Numbered from the stretch's first letter, positions 42,953 to 53,283 are shown. The stretch: 64,000 nucleotides of DNA from Zobellia nedashkovskayae (GCF_015330125.1 NZ_JADDXR010000002.1:1116001-1180000), one strand, 5' to 3'. Notes: generated from the letters alone by a model not told the origin. Numbers and translations are program-made.

Positions 42953-45631
42953 CTAAAATTTGAAAGTCAAACCAGCATTAATCACCGTTCCATTGAAACC
43001 AAATTGATTCACTTCCCATGGGTATTTAAATCTACCCCCTAAGTCAGTGACAAAATCGCCTTTAGTATCTATTTCATCCGGATAGACATTGAAAAGATTA
43101 TTTGCCGAAATCGAACCTGAAATCTTATCAGTAAAATTATAACCAATAATTAAATCGGTTATTACTTTACCTGCAAAAGTTTGGTCAAAAGCCTCATCCT
43201 CTGTTGGCAGAGGTCCATTCCCCAAATCAACACCATTAAGTCCGTTACTACTATGCATCCAGCTTACCTCTCCAAAATAAGTATTATTAAGTGCCAAATT
43301 CATTTTTCCAATATTATAATCAAGACCAAGTAAAACTTTACTCTTTGGCCTCGCCGATGTTATTCTTGATTGTTCTTTTCTATTGAAAATTATATAATCA
43401 TTTGCAGCCAATAAAGGTGGCGTATCAATTTGCCCTTCTATTTTTGTTTCATTAAAGTTGGCGGCCAAAGTAGCAGAAAATATACCACTGCCTATTTTCA
43501 TATTTCGATAATTCAAAACTACATCTATCCCAGTAGTATTTGTATTAACAGCATTAACAAAGAATTTAAGACTGGTAATACTATTATCATTAAGAATCTG
43601 TTCAATCGGATTGGTGGTAGTATCATCTCCATCATTACCGATTTCTCCAGTAAAAAGTACTCGGTCATCTACTTTAACATTATAGAAATCCAGGGAGGCA
43701 GTAAAATTATTAATCGGTTCAAATGTTATACCCGCAGAAATATTCTTTGATGTTTCTGCTGTTAATTGTGGCACGCCCAAACCTTCTCTAATAACGGGGT
43801 CAACATTGTTAAACGTACCTTGATTAGATATGGTTCCCCCTGATACTAATGTTTGAATATTACTTAAGTAAATCTGATGTAAAGATGGTGCTCTAAAACC
43901 TGTACTATATGAAGCTCTCAAAGCTCCTTTTTCTCCCAAAGAATATCTTCCGTTCACCTTCCAAGAAACATTATCTCCAAAATCACTAAAATCTTCATAT
44001 CTAATAGCTCCGCCAATCAAAAATTGTTCTGTTGGCTCCCACTCCAAATCTCCATAAACACCAAAATTGCTTCTTTTGGCAATAACGGCATTAGCAGGTT
44101 GTAACCCAGGAAAAGATTGTGCTCCACCTCCAAAATATGAGGCGGGTTCACCCGCTTCTGCTGTAAAACGTTCCTCTTTTATCTCTGCACCAAAAGCAAT
44201 ACTCACCTGACCTAGAATACGAGAAAAATCTAAATTAGCAAGTGTATTGCTAAACGAATACGCACCTACATCAAATGAAGTTGGGCTATTCGCCCCTAAA
44301 TCAACGTTCAGGCTATTATTAACTTCGTAATCAATAGCGTTTCTACCATATGTACCACTCAAATCAACATCAAAACCTAAGACTTCTCCTTTTACCCCAA
44401 CAGTAGCGTTATTATCCCTGACGTCTGTTTCAAAAGTTGGTTGAAAGCCTTGGTATTCTGTACCCGCTTCGTGAAGTAAATTAGAAGGGTCAGATACCCA
44501 ATATGGCGGTCTGTACAAAGCAAAGCTCTTTCCTTTTCTATACGTGAATCCTCCAAATGTATAAAACTCACCTTTCCCATTCTTAAATGGAACCCCAGCG
44601 TTAATGAAAATGTCCGCTTTATTTAATTTAGGCTGACCTACAGTCATACCCAAATCTGGATTAGATGATAACCAAGAAGACCAGGTAGGGTCGTCAGCAG
44701 AAACACCAAAAAGTACATCATCTCCTGGTGTACCAGCTCTATTGGTTTCTTCTTGCTCATAATAACCTACTGTTAAATTAAGATACCCTCCATTATCACC
44801 AAGATTAATAGAAGTATTAACATCTGCACCAAGCTTAAAGCCATCTCCTTCAGTTGTAATACCAGATGTAACATTTACAGTAGTATACTCAACATTCTTA
44901 TTCAAAACCATATTAATAACACCCGCAATTGCATCAGAACCATATTGAGCAGAAGCCCCATCTCTTAAAACCTCAATTCTAGATATTGCAGCAGCCGGTA
45001 TACTTTTAAGGTCTACTCCCACCTCACCTTTACCTGGTGTATCATTGATATAAACCAAAGCACTTTGGTTCTTCCTTTTTCCATTTACTAAAACCAACGT
45101 TCTACTTGGTCCCAAGCCTCTCAAATCTGCTGGATCAAAATGAGCCGTAGCATCAGATACGGTTTGTGTAGTTGAATTAAACGAAGGCACTTTATAGGTC
45201 AACATTTTATCAATGGTGGGCTGCCCAGTATTACGCAATTCAGAAACACCAATATTATCAATTGGAACGGGAGAGTCTAAAATTGTTCTAGGCTTAGATC
45301 TGTTGCCCACTAATATAACTTCATCAAGAGCAACTCCTTCTTGTAAAGTTACATTTACCTCTCCTGCTTCAGTAACGTTAACCTCTTTTGTATTGAATCC
45401 AATAGAAGAGAAAACTAAAAGCCCAGGAAAACTATTAATTTCAATATTGTAATTTCCATCAAAATCGCTAGTGGCTCCATTCGTTGTTCCCTTAGAAACG
45501 ACATTAACACCAGGAAGTGGCTCTCCATTTTGGTCCATAATATTCCCCGTAATCGTTCCTTGAGCAAATACCGTAATTGGCAGTGTTAAAAGTGCAAGGA
45601 GATATAACTTTTTAAGTAAAGCTTTCTTCAT
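42953..45631 (-). CDS. TonB-dependent receptor, substrate unknown
   Basis: An 892-residue outer-membrane receptor with signal peptide (LLALLTLPITVFAQ), CarboxypepD_reg domain (GTITGNIMDQNGEPLPGVNV), plug (ADLRGLGPSRTLVLVNGKR, EVLRDGASAQYGSDAIAGVIN) and a barrel ending in FKF. The plug pattern GPSRTLVLVNGKRKN with a YGSDAIAGVINMVLN box is typical of single receptors without a SusD partner. No transport or regulatory gene is adjacent; it is a lone gene between convergent and divergent neighbours. It may import an iron complex, vitamin or oligosaccharide. Confidence 0.87.
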   Translation of the reverse strand: MKKALLKKLYLLALLTLPITVFAQGTITGNIMDQNGEPLPGVNVVSKGTTNGATSDFDGNYNIEINSFPGLLVFSSIGFNTKEVNVTEAGEVNVTLQEGVALDEVILVGNRSKPRTILDSPVPIDNIGVSELRNTGQPTIDKMLTYKVPSFNSTTQTVSDATAHFDPADLRGLGPSRTLVLVNGKRKNQSALVYINDTPGKGEVGVDLKSIPAAAISRIEVLRDGASAQYGSDAIAGVINMVLNKNVEYTTVNVTSGITTEGDGFKLGADVNTSINLGDNGGYLNLTVGYYEQEETNRAGTPGDDVLFGVSADDPTWSSWLSSNPDLGMTVGQPKLNKADIFINAGVPFKNGKGEFYTFGGFTYRKGKSFALYRPPYWVSDPSNLLHEAGTEYQGFQPTFETDVRDNNATVGVKGEVLGFDVDLSGTYGRNAIDYEVNNSLNVDLGANSPTSFDVGAYSFSNTLANLDFSRILGQVSIAFGAEIKEERFTAEAGEPASYFGGGAQSFPGLQPANAVIAKRSNFGVYGDLEWEPTEQFLIGGAIRYEDFSDFGDNVSWKVNGRYSLGEKGALRASYSTGFRAPSLHQIYLSNIQTLVSGGTISNQGTFNNVDPVIREGLGVPQLTAETSKNISAGITFEPINNFTASLDFYNVKVDDRVLFTGEIGNDGDDTTTNPIEQILNDNSITSLKFFVNAVNTNTTGIDVVLNYRNMKIGSGIFSATLAANFNETKIEGQIDTPPLLAANDYIIFNRKEQSRITSARPKSKVLLGLDYNIGKMNLALNNTYFGEVSWMHSSNGLNGVDLGNGPLPTEDEAFDQTFAGKVITDLIIGYNFTDKISGSISANNLFNVYPDEIDTKGDFVTDLGGRFKYPWEVNQFGFNGTVINAGLTFKF

Positions 45632-45791
45632 TTTCTATGTTTTAAATTCATCATTTTATTACCAAGTTAATCAAGAATTGCCATAAAACTAAACTATCTG
45701 TTAAATTTTGGTGTTTACAAGGGCAATTAATTAAGATATGACCAACTAAAACGATTGGCATAATTTTTTAGACGATACCATCATATCTTCT

Positions 45792-45799
45792 TACATTTG
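45792..45799 (+). promoter_or_regulatory. -7 promoter element of aspS
   Basis: TACATTTG, an exact TAnnTTTG match, lies 20 bases before the aspS start codon. Confidence 0.5.
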
Positions 45800-45819
45800 T
45801 TCTTTAAACCTATTTAATA

Positions 45820-47574
45820 ATGTACAGAAGCCATACTTGCGGAGAATTACGAGAATCGCATATTGAAACTAAGGTAACCCTATCCGGATGGGTACAAAAA
45901 ACCCGAGACAAAGGTTTTGTGGTCTGGGTAGACCTTCGTGATCGTTATGGTATAACGCAGTTGGTTTTTGATGAAGACCGTACGTCTTCAAAATTATTAG
46001 AACAAGCAAGGTCTTTGGGACGTGAATTCGTAGTGCAAGTAACGGGTGAGGTGATCGAAAGATCTTCTAAAAACCCTAAACTATCCACTGGAAATATAGA
46101 GGTCTTGGTAGACGAGGTTACTATTCTAAACGAATCAAAAACACCTCCTTTCACCATAGAAAATGAAACCGATGGCGGTGAAGACCTACGGATGAAATAT
46201 CGTTATTTAGATATCCGAAGAAATCCTGTTAAAAACAATCTTATTTTTAGAAGCAAGGTTTCCATGGAAGTACGAAAGTACCTCAGCGAGCAAGATTTTA
46301 TAGAGGTTGAAACACCTTATTTGATAAAATCAACTCCAGAAGGAGCTCGTGATTTTGTAGTACCTAGCCGTATGAACGAAGGTCAATTCTACGCCTTGCC
46401 TCAATCGCCTCAAACTTTTAAGCAATTGCTTATGGTTGGTGGCATGGATAAGTATTTTCAGATTGTGAAGTGCTTTCGCGATGAAGACCTTAGAGCAGAT
46501 AGACAACCAGAGTTTACGCAAATTGACTGTGAAATGGCTTTTGTTGAACAAGAAGATATTCTTGATGCTTTTGAAGGTCTTACCAAGCATTTGCTAAAAG
46601 AAATTAAAGGGTTTGAAATATCTGCCTTTCCAAGAATTACCTATGATGATGCTATGCGAATCTATGGTAATGATAAACCAGACATTCGTTTTGGGATGGA
46701 GTTTGGCGAATTGAACGCCGTAGCTCAACATAAAGAGTTTGGTGTATTTAACTCTGCAGAACTGGTAGTTGGTATTGCCGTACCCGGTGCAGCAAGCTAT
46801 ACACGTAAAGAATTGGATGCCTTAGTGAATTGGGTAAAAAGACCACAAGTGGGCGCCATGGGAATAGTTTACGCAAAATATAATGAAGACGGAAGCTTTA
46901 AATCTACCGTAGATAAATTTTACGCCCAAGAAGATTTGGCCAAATGGGCCGAAGCTACACAAGCAAAACCAGGAGACCTTATTTGCGTTCTTTCTGGGGA
47001 TGCAAACAAAACCAGGGCTCAACTAAGCGCCCTAAGGATGGAACTTGCCGAAAGACTAGGTTTAAGAAATCCTGAGGAATTTGCTCCGTTATGGGTTATT
47101 GATTTTCCATTATTGGAACTTGATGAAGAGACCGGAAACTATCATGCCATGCACCACCCATTTACTTCACCAAAACCTGGTCAGTTAGAATTACTGGAAA
47201 CTGATCCAGGCGCAGTACGTGCCAATGCATATGATTTAGTCTTAAACGGCAATGAAATAGGTGGCGGTTCTATTCGTATTCACGATAGAGATGTACAAAG
47301 CACAATGTTCAAACACTTAGGTTTCACTCCGGAAGAAGCAGAAGCGCAATTTGGTTTTTTAATGGATGCTTTTCAATACGGAGCTCCACCACATGGAGGT
47401 ATTGCATTTGGTTTAGACCGATTGGTATCTATCCTAGGTGGACAAGAAACTATTAGGGATTTCATCGCCTTTCCAAAGAACAATAGCGGACGTGATGTTA
47501 TGATTGATGCTCCTGCAGCTATTGACCAAGAACAGCTTCGTGAACTAAATTTAAAGCTAGATATCAAAGCATAG
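45820..47574 (+). CDS. aspS: aspartate--tRNA ligase
   Basis: Charges tRNA-Asp with aspartate. The 584-residue bacterial-type enzyme has the N-terminal anticodon-binding OB fold ([22 protein letters not shown]), class II motif 1 region ([18 protein letters not shown]), motif 2 ([18 protein letters not shown]), a GAD insertion domain (about residues 280-420) and motif 3 ([14 protein letters not shown]). The length is normal. It stands as a single unit with a terminator after it. The visible window has one tRNA gene (Asn). Confidence 0.98.
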   Translation: MYRSHTCGELRESHIETKVTLSGWVQKTRDKGFVVWVDLRDRYGITQLVFDEDRTSSKLLEQARSLGREFVVQVTGEVIERSSKNPKLSTGNIEVLVDEVTILNESKTPPFTIENETDGGEDLRMKYRYLDIRRNPVKNNLIFRSKVSMEVRKYLSEQDFIEVETPYLIKSTPEGARDFVVPSRMNEGQFYALPQSPQTFKQLLMVGGMDKYFQIVKCFRDEDLRADRQPEFTQIDCEMAFVEQEDILDAFEGLTKHLLKEIKGFEISAFPRITYDDAMRIYGNDKPDIRFGMEFGELNAVAQHKEFGVFNSAELVVGIAVPGAASYTRKELDALVNWVKRPQVGAMGIVYAKYNEDGSFKSTVDKFYAQEDLAKWAEATQAKPGDLICVLSGDANKTRAQLSALRMELAERLGLRNPEEFAPLWVIDFPLLELDEETGNYHAMHHPFTSPKPGQLELLETDPGAVRANAYDLVLNGNEIGGGSIRIHDRDVQSTMFKHLGFTPEEAEAQFGFLMDAFQYGAPPHGGIAFGLDRLVSILGGQETIRDFIAFPKNNSGRDVMIDAPAAIDQEQLRELNLKLDIKA

Positions 47575-47578
47575 AAAA

Positions 47579-47606
47579 CAAATCCCGCTTTGAAGTGGGA
47601 TTTTTT
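47579..47606 (+). terminator. terminator after aspS
   Basis: The stem ATCCCGCT/AGTGGGAT (one wobble pair) is followed by six T, about 5 bases past the aspS stop codon. Confidence 0.8.
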
Positions 47607-47633
47607 CATACTTTTAGGTAGCAAACCTGTCTA

Positions 47634-49418
47634 ATGCCCACCAAACTACAAAGACTATCTACCAAATTTTTAAAATGGCGATATAAAAATATCTCCAACA
47701 AGACTTTTACGCAGATTATGAGCGTATTAGTGGGGCTTTTGGCGGGTCTAGCATCAGTTACCCTAAAGAATATTGTATACTTCATTGAGGTCTCTTTGAA
47801 GAAAGGGATTTTTATCTCGAACAACGGACTTTATTTTATTTTACCGATTATAGGTCTAACCCTAGTTTACCTTTATGTAAAGTACATCCATAAGGAACCA
47901 TTACAACATGCGGTTTCTTCTATACTTTTTTCGCTTTCAAAAAAGAAAGGCGTAATTAAGCCAAATCATATTTATACTCAATTAATTGCAGCACCTTTAA
48001 CTATTGGCTTTGGAGGGTCCACCGGTCTTTTAGGCCCCGCTGTTGCATCGGGAGCCGCTATAAGCTCAAATATTGGTCGCTTTTTTCATATTAACGCCAA
48101 AACCCGATCGCTTTTAATTGCCTGTGCTTCTGCTGGAGCAATCGCTTCTATCTTTCAATCGCCCATAGCCGCAATCATTTTTGCCGTAGAAGTTTTTAGT
48201 TTGGACTTTACCATGCTTTCCATGCTTCCGTTATTGTTGGCTTCCATTTCAGGAGTACTAACCTCTTATTTTTTTCTAGGCAATGAGGTACTTTTCAATT
48301 TTACCCTTACACAGAATTTTGAAGTAAAGGATACCTTCTTTTATATCTTATTAGGAATAGGAACAGCTTTTGCTTCTATCTATTTTACGAGGATGTACTT
48401 TCGTATACAGAAACTATTTGCTAAATTAAAATCACCTAAGTATAAACTTCTCGTAGGTGGTTTGGCCATAGGTATCATGCTCTACTTTATTCCACCATTA
48501 TACGGGGAGGGCTTTAGCTTTATCAACGACCTATTACACGGAGACCATATTAAAGCACTGGGTAAAACACCCTTTGATAAATATATAGAAAACATTTGGG
48601 TGGTTATTGCCCTTTTATTTGGGATTACCATATTTAAAGCCGTTGCTATGACCACTACGTTGGCTGCTGGTGGTGCTGGTGGAATATTTATACCAACTAT
48701 GGTAATGGGTAGTGCCCTTGGTAATGTAATGGCCAAAATTATTAACCATTCCGGTTTAGGTTTTTCCGTTTCAGAAAGTAACTTCACATTAATAGGAATG
48801 GCGGGTCTTATTGCCGGTGTGCTTCATGCCCCCTTAACTGCAATATTTTTAATTGCGGAAATTACAGGCGGCTACGAACTATTCGTGCCCTTAATGATTA
48901 CCTCATCCATATCTTATCTCATAACTAAAAATGCAATTGATTACACCATATACACAAGAGAGCTAGCCCAAAGCGGAGATTTACTGACACACAATAAAGA
49001 CCAATCGGTATTAACTCTTATGAAGCTAGATGATGTTATTGAAAAAGATTTTAAAACTGTAAATCCTGATATGACATTGGGAGACATGCTACACAAGTCC
49101 GTTGCAAAATCAGCTAGGAATATTTTTCCTGTAGTTGATAAAAACCAATCTTTGGTAGGTATTGTTTTATTAGATGATATTAGAGAATTTATGTTTGATA
49201 CCTCACTTTATGAAACCACCAAAGTAGAGACCTTTATGCACAATGCTCCTGAACACATTTTCCACGGAAAGGATAGTATGCAAAAAGTGATGGATAAATT
49301 TCAGAATAGTGGCGCTTGGAACCTTCCGGTTATTAAAAAAGGTAAGTATATAGGTTTTGTTTCGAAGTCTAAACTCTTGACCGCTTACCGAAGAGAACTT
49401 ATAAATTTTACAAGATAA
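47634..49418 (+). CDS. CLC-type chloride channel with CBS domains, gating Glu absent
   Basis: A 594-residue CLC-family protein. Roughly residues 20-430 form the membrane part, with the helix-cap sequences GFGGSTGLLGP, QSPIAAIIFAVEVF and GAGGIFIPTMVMGSALG. Two CBS domains fill the C-terminus (about 455-590). In most CLC proteins the selectivity-filter segment carries a gating glutamate (as in GxEGP or GLEAP); here this position reads Leu-Leu-Gly-Pro. The internal proton glutamate is also not present (VEVF). That argues for a passive channel or a changed mechanism rather than a chloride/proton exchanger. It is a single gene. Confidence 0.9.
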   Translation: MPTKLQRLSTKFLKWRYKNISNKTFTQIMSVLVGLLAGLASVTLKNIVYFIEVSLKKGIFISNNGLYFILPIIGLTLVYLYVKYIHKEPLQHAVSSILFSLSKKKGVIKPNHIYTQLIAAPLTIGFGGSTGLLGPAVASGAAISSNIGRFFHINAKTRSLLIACASAGAIASIFQSPIAAIIFAVEVFSLDFTMLSMLPLLLASISGVLTSYFFLGNEVLFNFTLTQNFEVKDTFFYILLGIGTAFASIYFTRMYFRIQKLFAKLKSPKYKLLVGGLAIGIMLYFIPPLYGEGFSFINDLLHGDHIKALGKTPFDKYIENIWVVIALLFGITIFKAVAMTTTLAAGGAGGIFIPTMVMGSALGNVMAKIINHSGLGFSVSESNFTLIGMAGLIAGVLHAPLTAIFLIAEITGGYELFVPLMITSSISYLITKNAIDYTIYTRELAQSGDLLTHNKDQSVLTLMKLDDVIEKDFKTVNPDMTLGDMLHKSVAKSARNIFPVVDKNQSLVGIVLLDDIREFMFDTSLYETTKVETFMHNAPEHIFHGKDSMQKVMDKFQNSGAWNLPVIKKGKYIGFVSKSKLLTAYRRELINFTR

Positions 49419-49450
49419 GATGTAAAAGGTTTTGTAATTTTACAAGAACT

Positions 49451-49702
49451 ATGAAATATCTTGTATCCTTTATAACCCTAGTCTGTTTTGCCTCAATTAT
49501 CTACGGCTTTAATATTCAGGAAGAAAATCTACCCCTAAGTCACAAATTCATAGGCTCGGGCACGTTGGGACTGTTTCTTGTTGCGATGCCTTTATTTCTT
49601 TTCACCTATAGTAAAGGAAAGAAAATGAAAGACTATATGCTAACTGATGAAAACGTTAGAAAAATGAGGGGAGAAGAACCTAAAAAGACTAATAATCAAT
49701 AA
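49451..49702 (+). CDS. small hypothetical membrane protein (83 aa)
   Basis: An 83-residue protein with two hydrophobic helices (about residues 3-20 and 34-52) and a basic, charged tail (KGKKMKDYMLTDENVRKMRGEEPKK). It was not assigned to a family. It starts 32 bases after the CLC gene on the same strand and may share its transcript. Good ATG and plausible codon use support a real gene. Function unknown. Confidence 0.6.
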   Translation: MKYLVSFITLVCFASIIYGFNIQEENLPLSHKFIGSGTLGLFLVAMPLFLFTYSKGKKMKDYMLTDENVRKMRGEEPKKTNNQ

Positions 49703-49750
49703 TGTTTTATCTGCACTAAACTAACTATTACCCGTGTTCTGTTAGGGTTT

Positions 49751-50200
49751 TTAGTTCTTGTTTCTTCTTTCAGCAAAAAATCGCTTTAATAAATCACTTG
49801 CTTCGGTTTCTAAAAGACCACCTACTATTTCCGTTTTTGGATGTAATTTCGTTCCCATAACCCCGCAACCTCTTTGTGGGTCTTTTGCGGCATATACTAT
49901 TTTCGATATCTGACTCCAATACAGTGCGCCAGCACACATCTGGCAAGGCTCTAGGGTTACATAAAGGGTACAGTTCTGTAAATATTTACCCCCTAAAAAA
50001 TTAGCTGCAGCTGTAATAGCTTGCATCTCTGCGTGGGCCGTAACATCATTCAATTGTTCCGTAAGGTTATGTGCACGAGCAATAATCCGGTCTTGTATAA
50101 CTATAATAGCCCCAATCGGCACCTCTTGCTTTTCATAAGCAGCTTCTGCTTCTTGAAGTGCTTTTTTCATGTAATAGGTGTCATCAAAAGGCTGTATCAT
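49751..50200 (-). CDS. tadA: tRNA adenosine(34) deaminase / nucleoside deaminase
   Basis: A 149-residue zinc deaminase that converts adenosine 34 to inosine in tRNA-Arg, or deaminates free bases in some relatives. The catalytic motif is His56-Ala57-Glu58 (THAE type), and the zinc cysteines are Cys86 and Cys89 in EPCQMCAGAL. The N-terminus (MKKALQEAEAAYEKQEVPIGAIIV) is typical of TadA. A second ATG at residue 11 is a possible start. It has its own -7 box at 50216. Assigned as TadA from length and motifs, but guanine deaminase relatives look similar. Confidence 0.85.
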   Translation of the reverse strand: MIQPFDDTYYMKKALQEAEAAYEKQEVPIGAIIVIQDRIIARAHNLTEQLNDVTAHAEMQAITAAANFLGGKYLQNCTLYVTLEPCQMCAGALYWSQISKIVYAAKDPQRGCGVMGTKLHPKTEIVGGLLETEASDLLKRFFAERRNKN

Positions 50201-50215
50201 AACAAGGGTTTAACA

Positions 50216-50223
50216 CAAATTTA
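50216..50223 (-). promoter_or_regulatory. -7 promoter element of tadA
   Basis: TAAATTTG on the minus strand is an exact TAnnTTTG match, 15 bases before the start codon. Confidence 0.45.
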
Positions 50224-50353
50224 TGCCATACTTTTCGAAAGATCCACATAACTTGTGATCATTAAGAATCCGCAACCTAAAAACCCACTATAATTAGCTT
50301 CCCTCAAACCCAAGGCTGAGCTAAAAAAAATTGTCTCAGCACTGCTAAACACG

Positions 50354-50361
50354 TATTTTTG
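50354..50361 (+). promoter_or_regulatory. promoter of dxs
   Basis: TATTTTTG matches TAnnTTTG exactly, with TTG at 50331 (23 bases upstream) as the -33 element. The start codon follows at 50379. Confidence 0.5.
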
Positions 50362-50378
50362 CAACTTACACCTCTAAT

Positions 50379-52154
50379 TTGGAATCACTTTTAAGCCATA
50401 TTACTTATCCCGAAGATTTACGCAAGCTTCCAAAGGAACAACTTCCGCAACTTGCGAAAGAATTAAGGGAGTTTATAATTGATATTGTTGCTACCAAAGA
50501 GGGGCATTTAGGTGCTAGCCTAGGAGTTGTTGAACTTACCATTGCCTTGCATTACGTATTTAACACTCCGGATGACAAACTTATTTGGGATGTTGGCCAT
50601 CAAGCTTACGGGCATAAAATACTAACGGGTAGAAAAGAAATTTTTGATACCAATCGCCAATTAGGGGGTATAAGTGGATTCCCAAAACGAAGCGAAAGCA
50701 TTTACGACGCTTTTGGTACCGGACATAGTTCCACTTCTATTTCGGCTATTTTGGGTATGGCTATGGCCGCCCAATTAAACGATAAAAACAACAGACAACA
50801 CATTGCTATAATTGGCGACGCCTCTATAGCTAGCGGTATGGCCTTTGAAGCGCTGAACCATCTTGGCTCTACAAATTCTAACGTATTGGTCATCCTAAAC
50901 GACAATGCCATTGGAATAGACCCAAGTGTAGGAGCTTTAAAAAAATACCTGACTAACGTAAAAAAAGGTATTGCAAAAGACGAGAACATATTTGAGTGTC
51001 TCAACTTTCATTATACAGGTCCTTTAGATGGACATGACCTTAATACACTTGTAAGTGAGCTAGACCATTTGAAGTTGGTAGCCGGACCAAAATTACTGCA
51101 TGTTATTACCACCAAGGGGAAAGGCTTGAAAAAAGCCGAAGAAAACCAAGTGACATACCATGCACCTGGTAAATTTGACAAGCTAACGGGTGAACTTCAA
51201 AAGAAACCAATTGTCGCGAACGAACCTCAAAAATACCAAGATGTGTTTGGACATACGTTGGTAGAATTGGCTCAAAAAAACAAAAATATTGTTGGTATAA
51301 CACCAGCTATGCCTACCGGAAGCTCTCTAAAATATATGATGGAGCAAATACCGCATAGGGCTTTTGATGTTGGTATTGCGGAACAGCATGCCGTAACCTT
51401 AGCCGCAGGTATGGCTACAGAAGGTCTAGTACCATTCTGCACTATTTACTCTACTTTTCTGCAGCGTGCATATGACCAAGTTATACATGATGTGGCTATC
51501 CAGAACTTACCCGTTATTTTTTGTTTAGATAGAGCTGGTATTGTTGGCCAAGATGGCGCAACCCATCATGGTGTTTATGATATTGCCTATTTGAGGTGTA
51601 TACCCAACATGTATGTTTTTGCTCCTATGAACGAAACCGAACTTCGCCATATGATGTATACTGCTCAGTTGGGATTGAATCATCCTATAGCCATTAGGTA
51701 CCCAAGAGGTAGGGGCATTCAAAAAAAGTGGCAGACTCCTTTTGAAAAAATAAAAATTGGAAGAGCTAGAGAATTAAAAAAAGGCTCTGAAGTTGCTATA
51801 TTAACTATTGGTCATATCGGAAATACCGTTTCTACTGTTATAGAAGAAATTGCAGAAAAGGAGAAAATTGGTCATTACGATATGCGGTTTATAAAACCGT
51901 TGGATAAAAAGCTACTTATTAATATATTTAAGGAATACAAACACATAATAACCATTGAAAATGGCAGTAAAATAGGTGGTTTTGGGTCTGCAATCCTGGA
52001 ATTAGCAAATGAACTTGGGTACACCCAAAAGATTCATATTCTTGGTATTGATGACATTTTCTTAGAACATGGCACTGTAGAACAATTACACGAACAAGCC
52101 AAAATTGACCAACTAAGTATAACAAAACAAATAAAAATGCTACTTAATGAATAA
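50379..52154 (+). CDS. dxs: 1-deoxy-D-xylulose-5-phosphate synthase
   Basis: A thiamine diphosphate enzyme that condenses pyruvate and glyceraldehyde-3-phosphate, the first step of the MEP isoprenoid pathway. The 591-residue chain has KEGHLGASLGVVELTIALHYVF, DVGHQAYGHKILTGR, and the ThDP motif GDASIASGMAFEALNH...ND (Gly-Asp-Ala instead of the more usual Gly-Asp-Gly). The transketolase-like middle domain contains DVGIAEQHAVTLAAG, and the C-terminal domain follows. It starts with TTG at 50379; no ATG lies upstream in frame. It overlaps the DUF3078 gene by 8 bases, so the two are cotranscribed. Confidence 0.95.
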   Translation: MESLLSHITYPEDLRKLPKEQLPQLAKELREFIIDIVATKEGHLGASLGVVELTIALHYVFNTPDDKLIWDVGHQAYGHKILTGRKEIFDTNRQLGGISGFPKRSESIYDAFGTGHSSTSISAILGMAMAAQLNDKNNRQHIAIIGDASIASGMAFEALNHLGSTNSNVLVILNDNAIGIDPSVGALKKYLTNVKKGIAKDENIFECLNFHYTGPLDGHDLNTLVSELDHLKLVAGPKLLHVITTKGKGLKKAEENQVTYHAPGKFDKLTGELQKKPIVANEPQKYQDVFGHTLVELAQKNKNIVGITPAMPTGSSLKYMMEQIPHRAFDVGIAEQHAVTLAAGMATEGLVPFCTIYSTFLQRAYDQVIHDVAIQNLPVIFCLDRAGIVGQDGATHHGVYDIAYLRCIPNMYVFAPMNETELRHMMYTAQLGLNHPIAIRYPRGRGIQKKWQTPFEKIKIGRARELKKGSEVAILTIGHIGNTVSTVIEEIAEKEKIGHYDMRFIKPLDKKLLINIFKEYKHIITIENGSKIGGFGSAILELANELGYTQKIHILGIDDIFLEHGTVEQLHEQAKIDQLSITKQIKMLLNE

Positions 52155-53283
52155 CTCCCCTACTACCTTTTACCTATTTATTTTTCTCTTCTGCATTTGT
52201 CTTCACCAAGTTTCTGGGCAGGCCCAAGACTCTATACCTCCTGTAAAAAAAGAATTTGTTGATTACGTGGTAATAGACACAACTGTAGTAGACACCGTAG
52301 TGATAAGAAAAACACAAGACAAAATAAAATTTGTTCCGCGTAGTGTAGATTTAATGAATCCTGTTATTTCATTTAATCGCACTAATGCTCTAGACGAGAA
52401 ACCTAATAGATTTAAGATTCCATCTTTTTGGACAACGGTCAACAAACTTGGCGCCAATTTTAGTGAGGTGGCATTCGTAAACTGGAACGCGGGTGGTAAC
52501 AACTCCATATCTGCCTTGGGAAATGCCCGTTTTGAAAGAAATTACAAATTTCGTTATATACAGTGGGATAATTATATGGAGATGCGCTACGGCCTTAACG
52601 TACAGGACGAGCAGAAATTAAGGAAAACAGATGATGCCATCCGCTTTAGTTCCACCTTTGGTCTTCAACGAGACACCATTAGTAATTGGTATTATTCAGC
52701 AAAAGCCAACTTCAACACGCAATTTTCCAATGGTTATTCATACCCTGATAGATCAACACCAATTTCTCGTTTTATGGCACCGGGCTATTCATTTTTAGGA
52801 GCAGGAACATCCTACATTACTAAAAATCAAAAATTTAATCTTTACATTTCGCCTATCACTCAAAAGGCAACATTTGTTTTAGATGAGGACTTAGCCAATA
52901 AAGGTTCTTTTGGTGTGGAAAGGGCAATTTATGATGATGATGGTAACGTTGTTAAAGAAGGGGAAAAGATTTTTCTAGAATTTGGTTTCTTAGTTACGAA
53001 TCAGTACGAGAAAGAAATAATGAAAAATATGATTTTAAAAAATCGTTTAAGCCTTTATACGGATTACCTCAGAAAGTTTGGGAATATAGATATAGATTGG
53101 GAACTTAATTTTGACTTAAAAGTCAACAAGTATGTTTTAACCACCATAGGCACTCATATTATATATGATGATGACATTCGTTTTGACGAAGAACTAAATG
53201 CCAATGGCAGCGTATTAAACCCAGGCAAAACCCGTATACAATTCAAACAATTACTTGGAGTTGGCGTCTCTTATATCTTTTAA
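52147..53283 (+). CDS. DUF3078 family outer-membrane-like protein
   Basis: A 378-residue exported protein with signal sequence (LFIFLFCICLHQVSG). The rest is a beta-rich chain with alternating aromatics (NWNAGGNNSISALGNARFERNYKF, YSAKANFNTQFSNGYSYPD, MAPGYSFLGAGTSYITKNQKF) typical of the DUF3078 family of Bacteroidota, probably a barrel-like outer-membrane protein. It starts within the last codons of dxs (8-base overlap) and ends in a 4-base stop-codon overlap with the convergent dgt gene. Function unknown; the coupling to dxs may be only positional. Confidence 0.82.
   Translation: MNNSPTTFYLFIFLFCICLHQVSGQAQDSIPPVKKEFVDYVVIDTTVVDTVVIRKTQDKIKFVPRSVDLMNPVISFNRTNALDEKPNRFKIPSFWTTVNKLGANFSEVAFVNWNAGGNNSISALGNARFERNYKFRYIQWDNYMEMRYGLNVQDEQKLRKTDDAIRFSSTFGLQRDTISNWYYSAKANFNTQFSNGYSYPDRSTPISRFMAPGYSFLGAGTSYITKNQKFNLYISPITQKATFVLDEDLANKGSFGVERAIYDDDGNVVKEGEKIFLEFGFLVTNQYEKEIMKNMILKNRLSLYTDYLRKFGNIDIDWELNFDLKVNKYVLTTIGTHIIYDDDIRFDEELNANGSVLNPGKTRIQFKQLLGVGVSYIF

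Noticed and set aside
43430..43750. 106-codon plus-strand frame inside the TonB receptor gene
   Set aside because: It is a shadow of the receptor on the other strand, with no domain or start signal.
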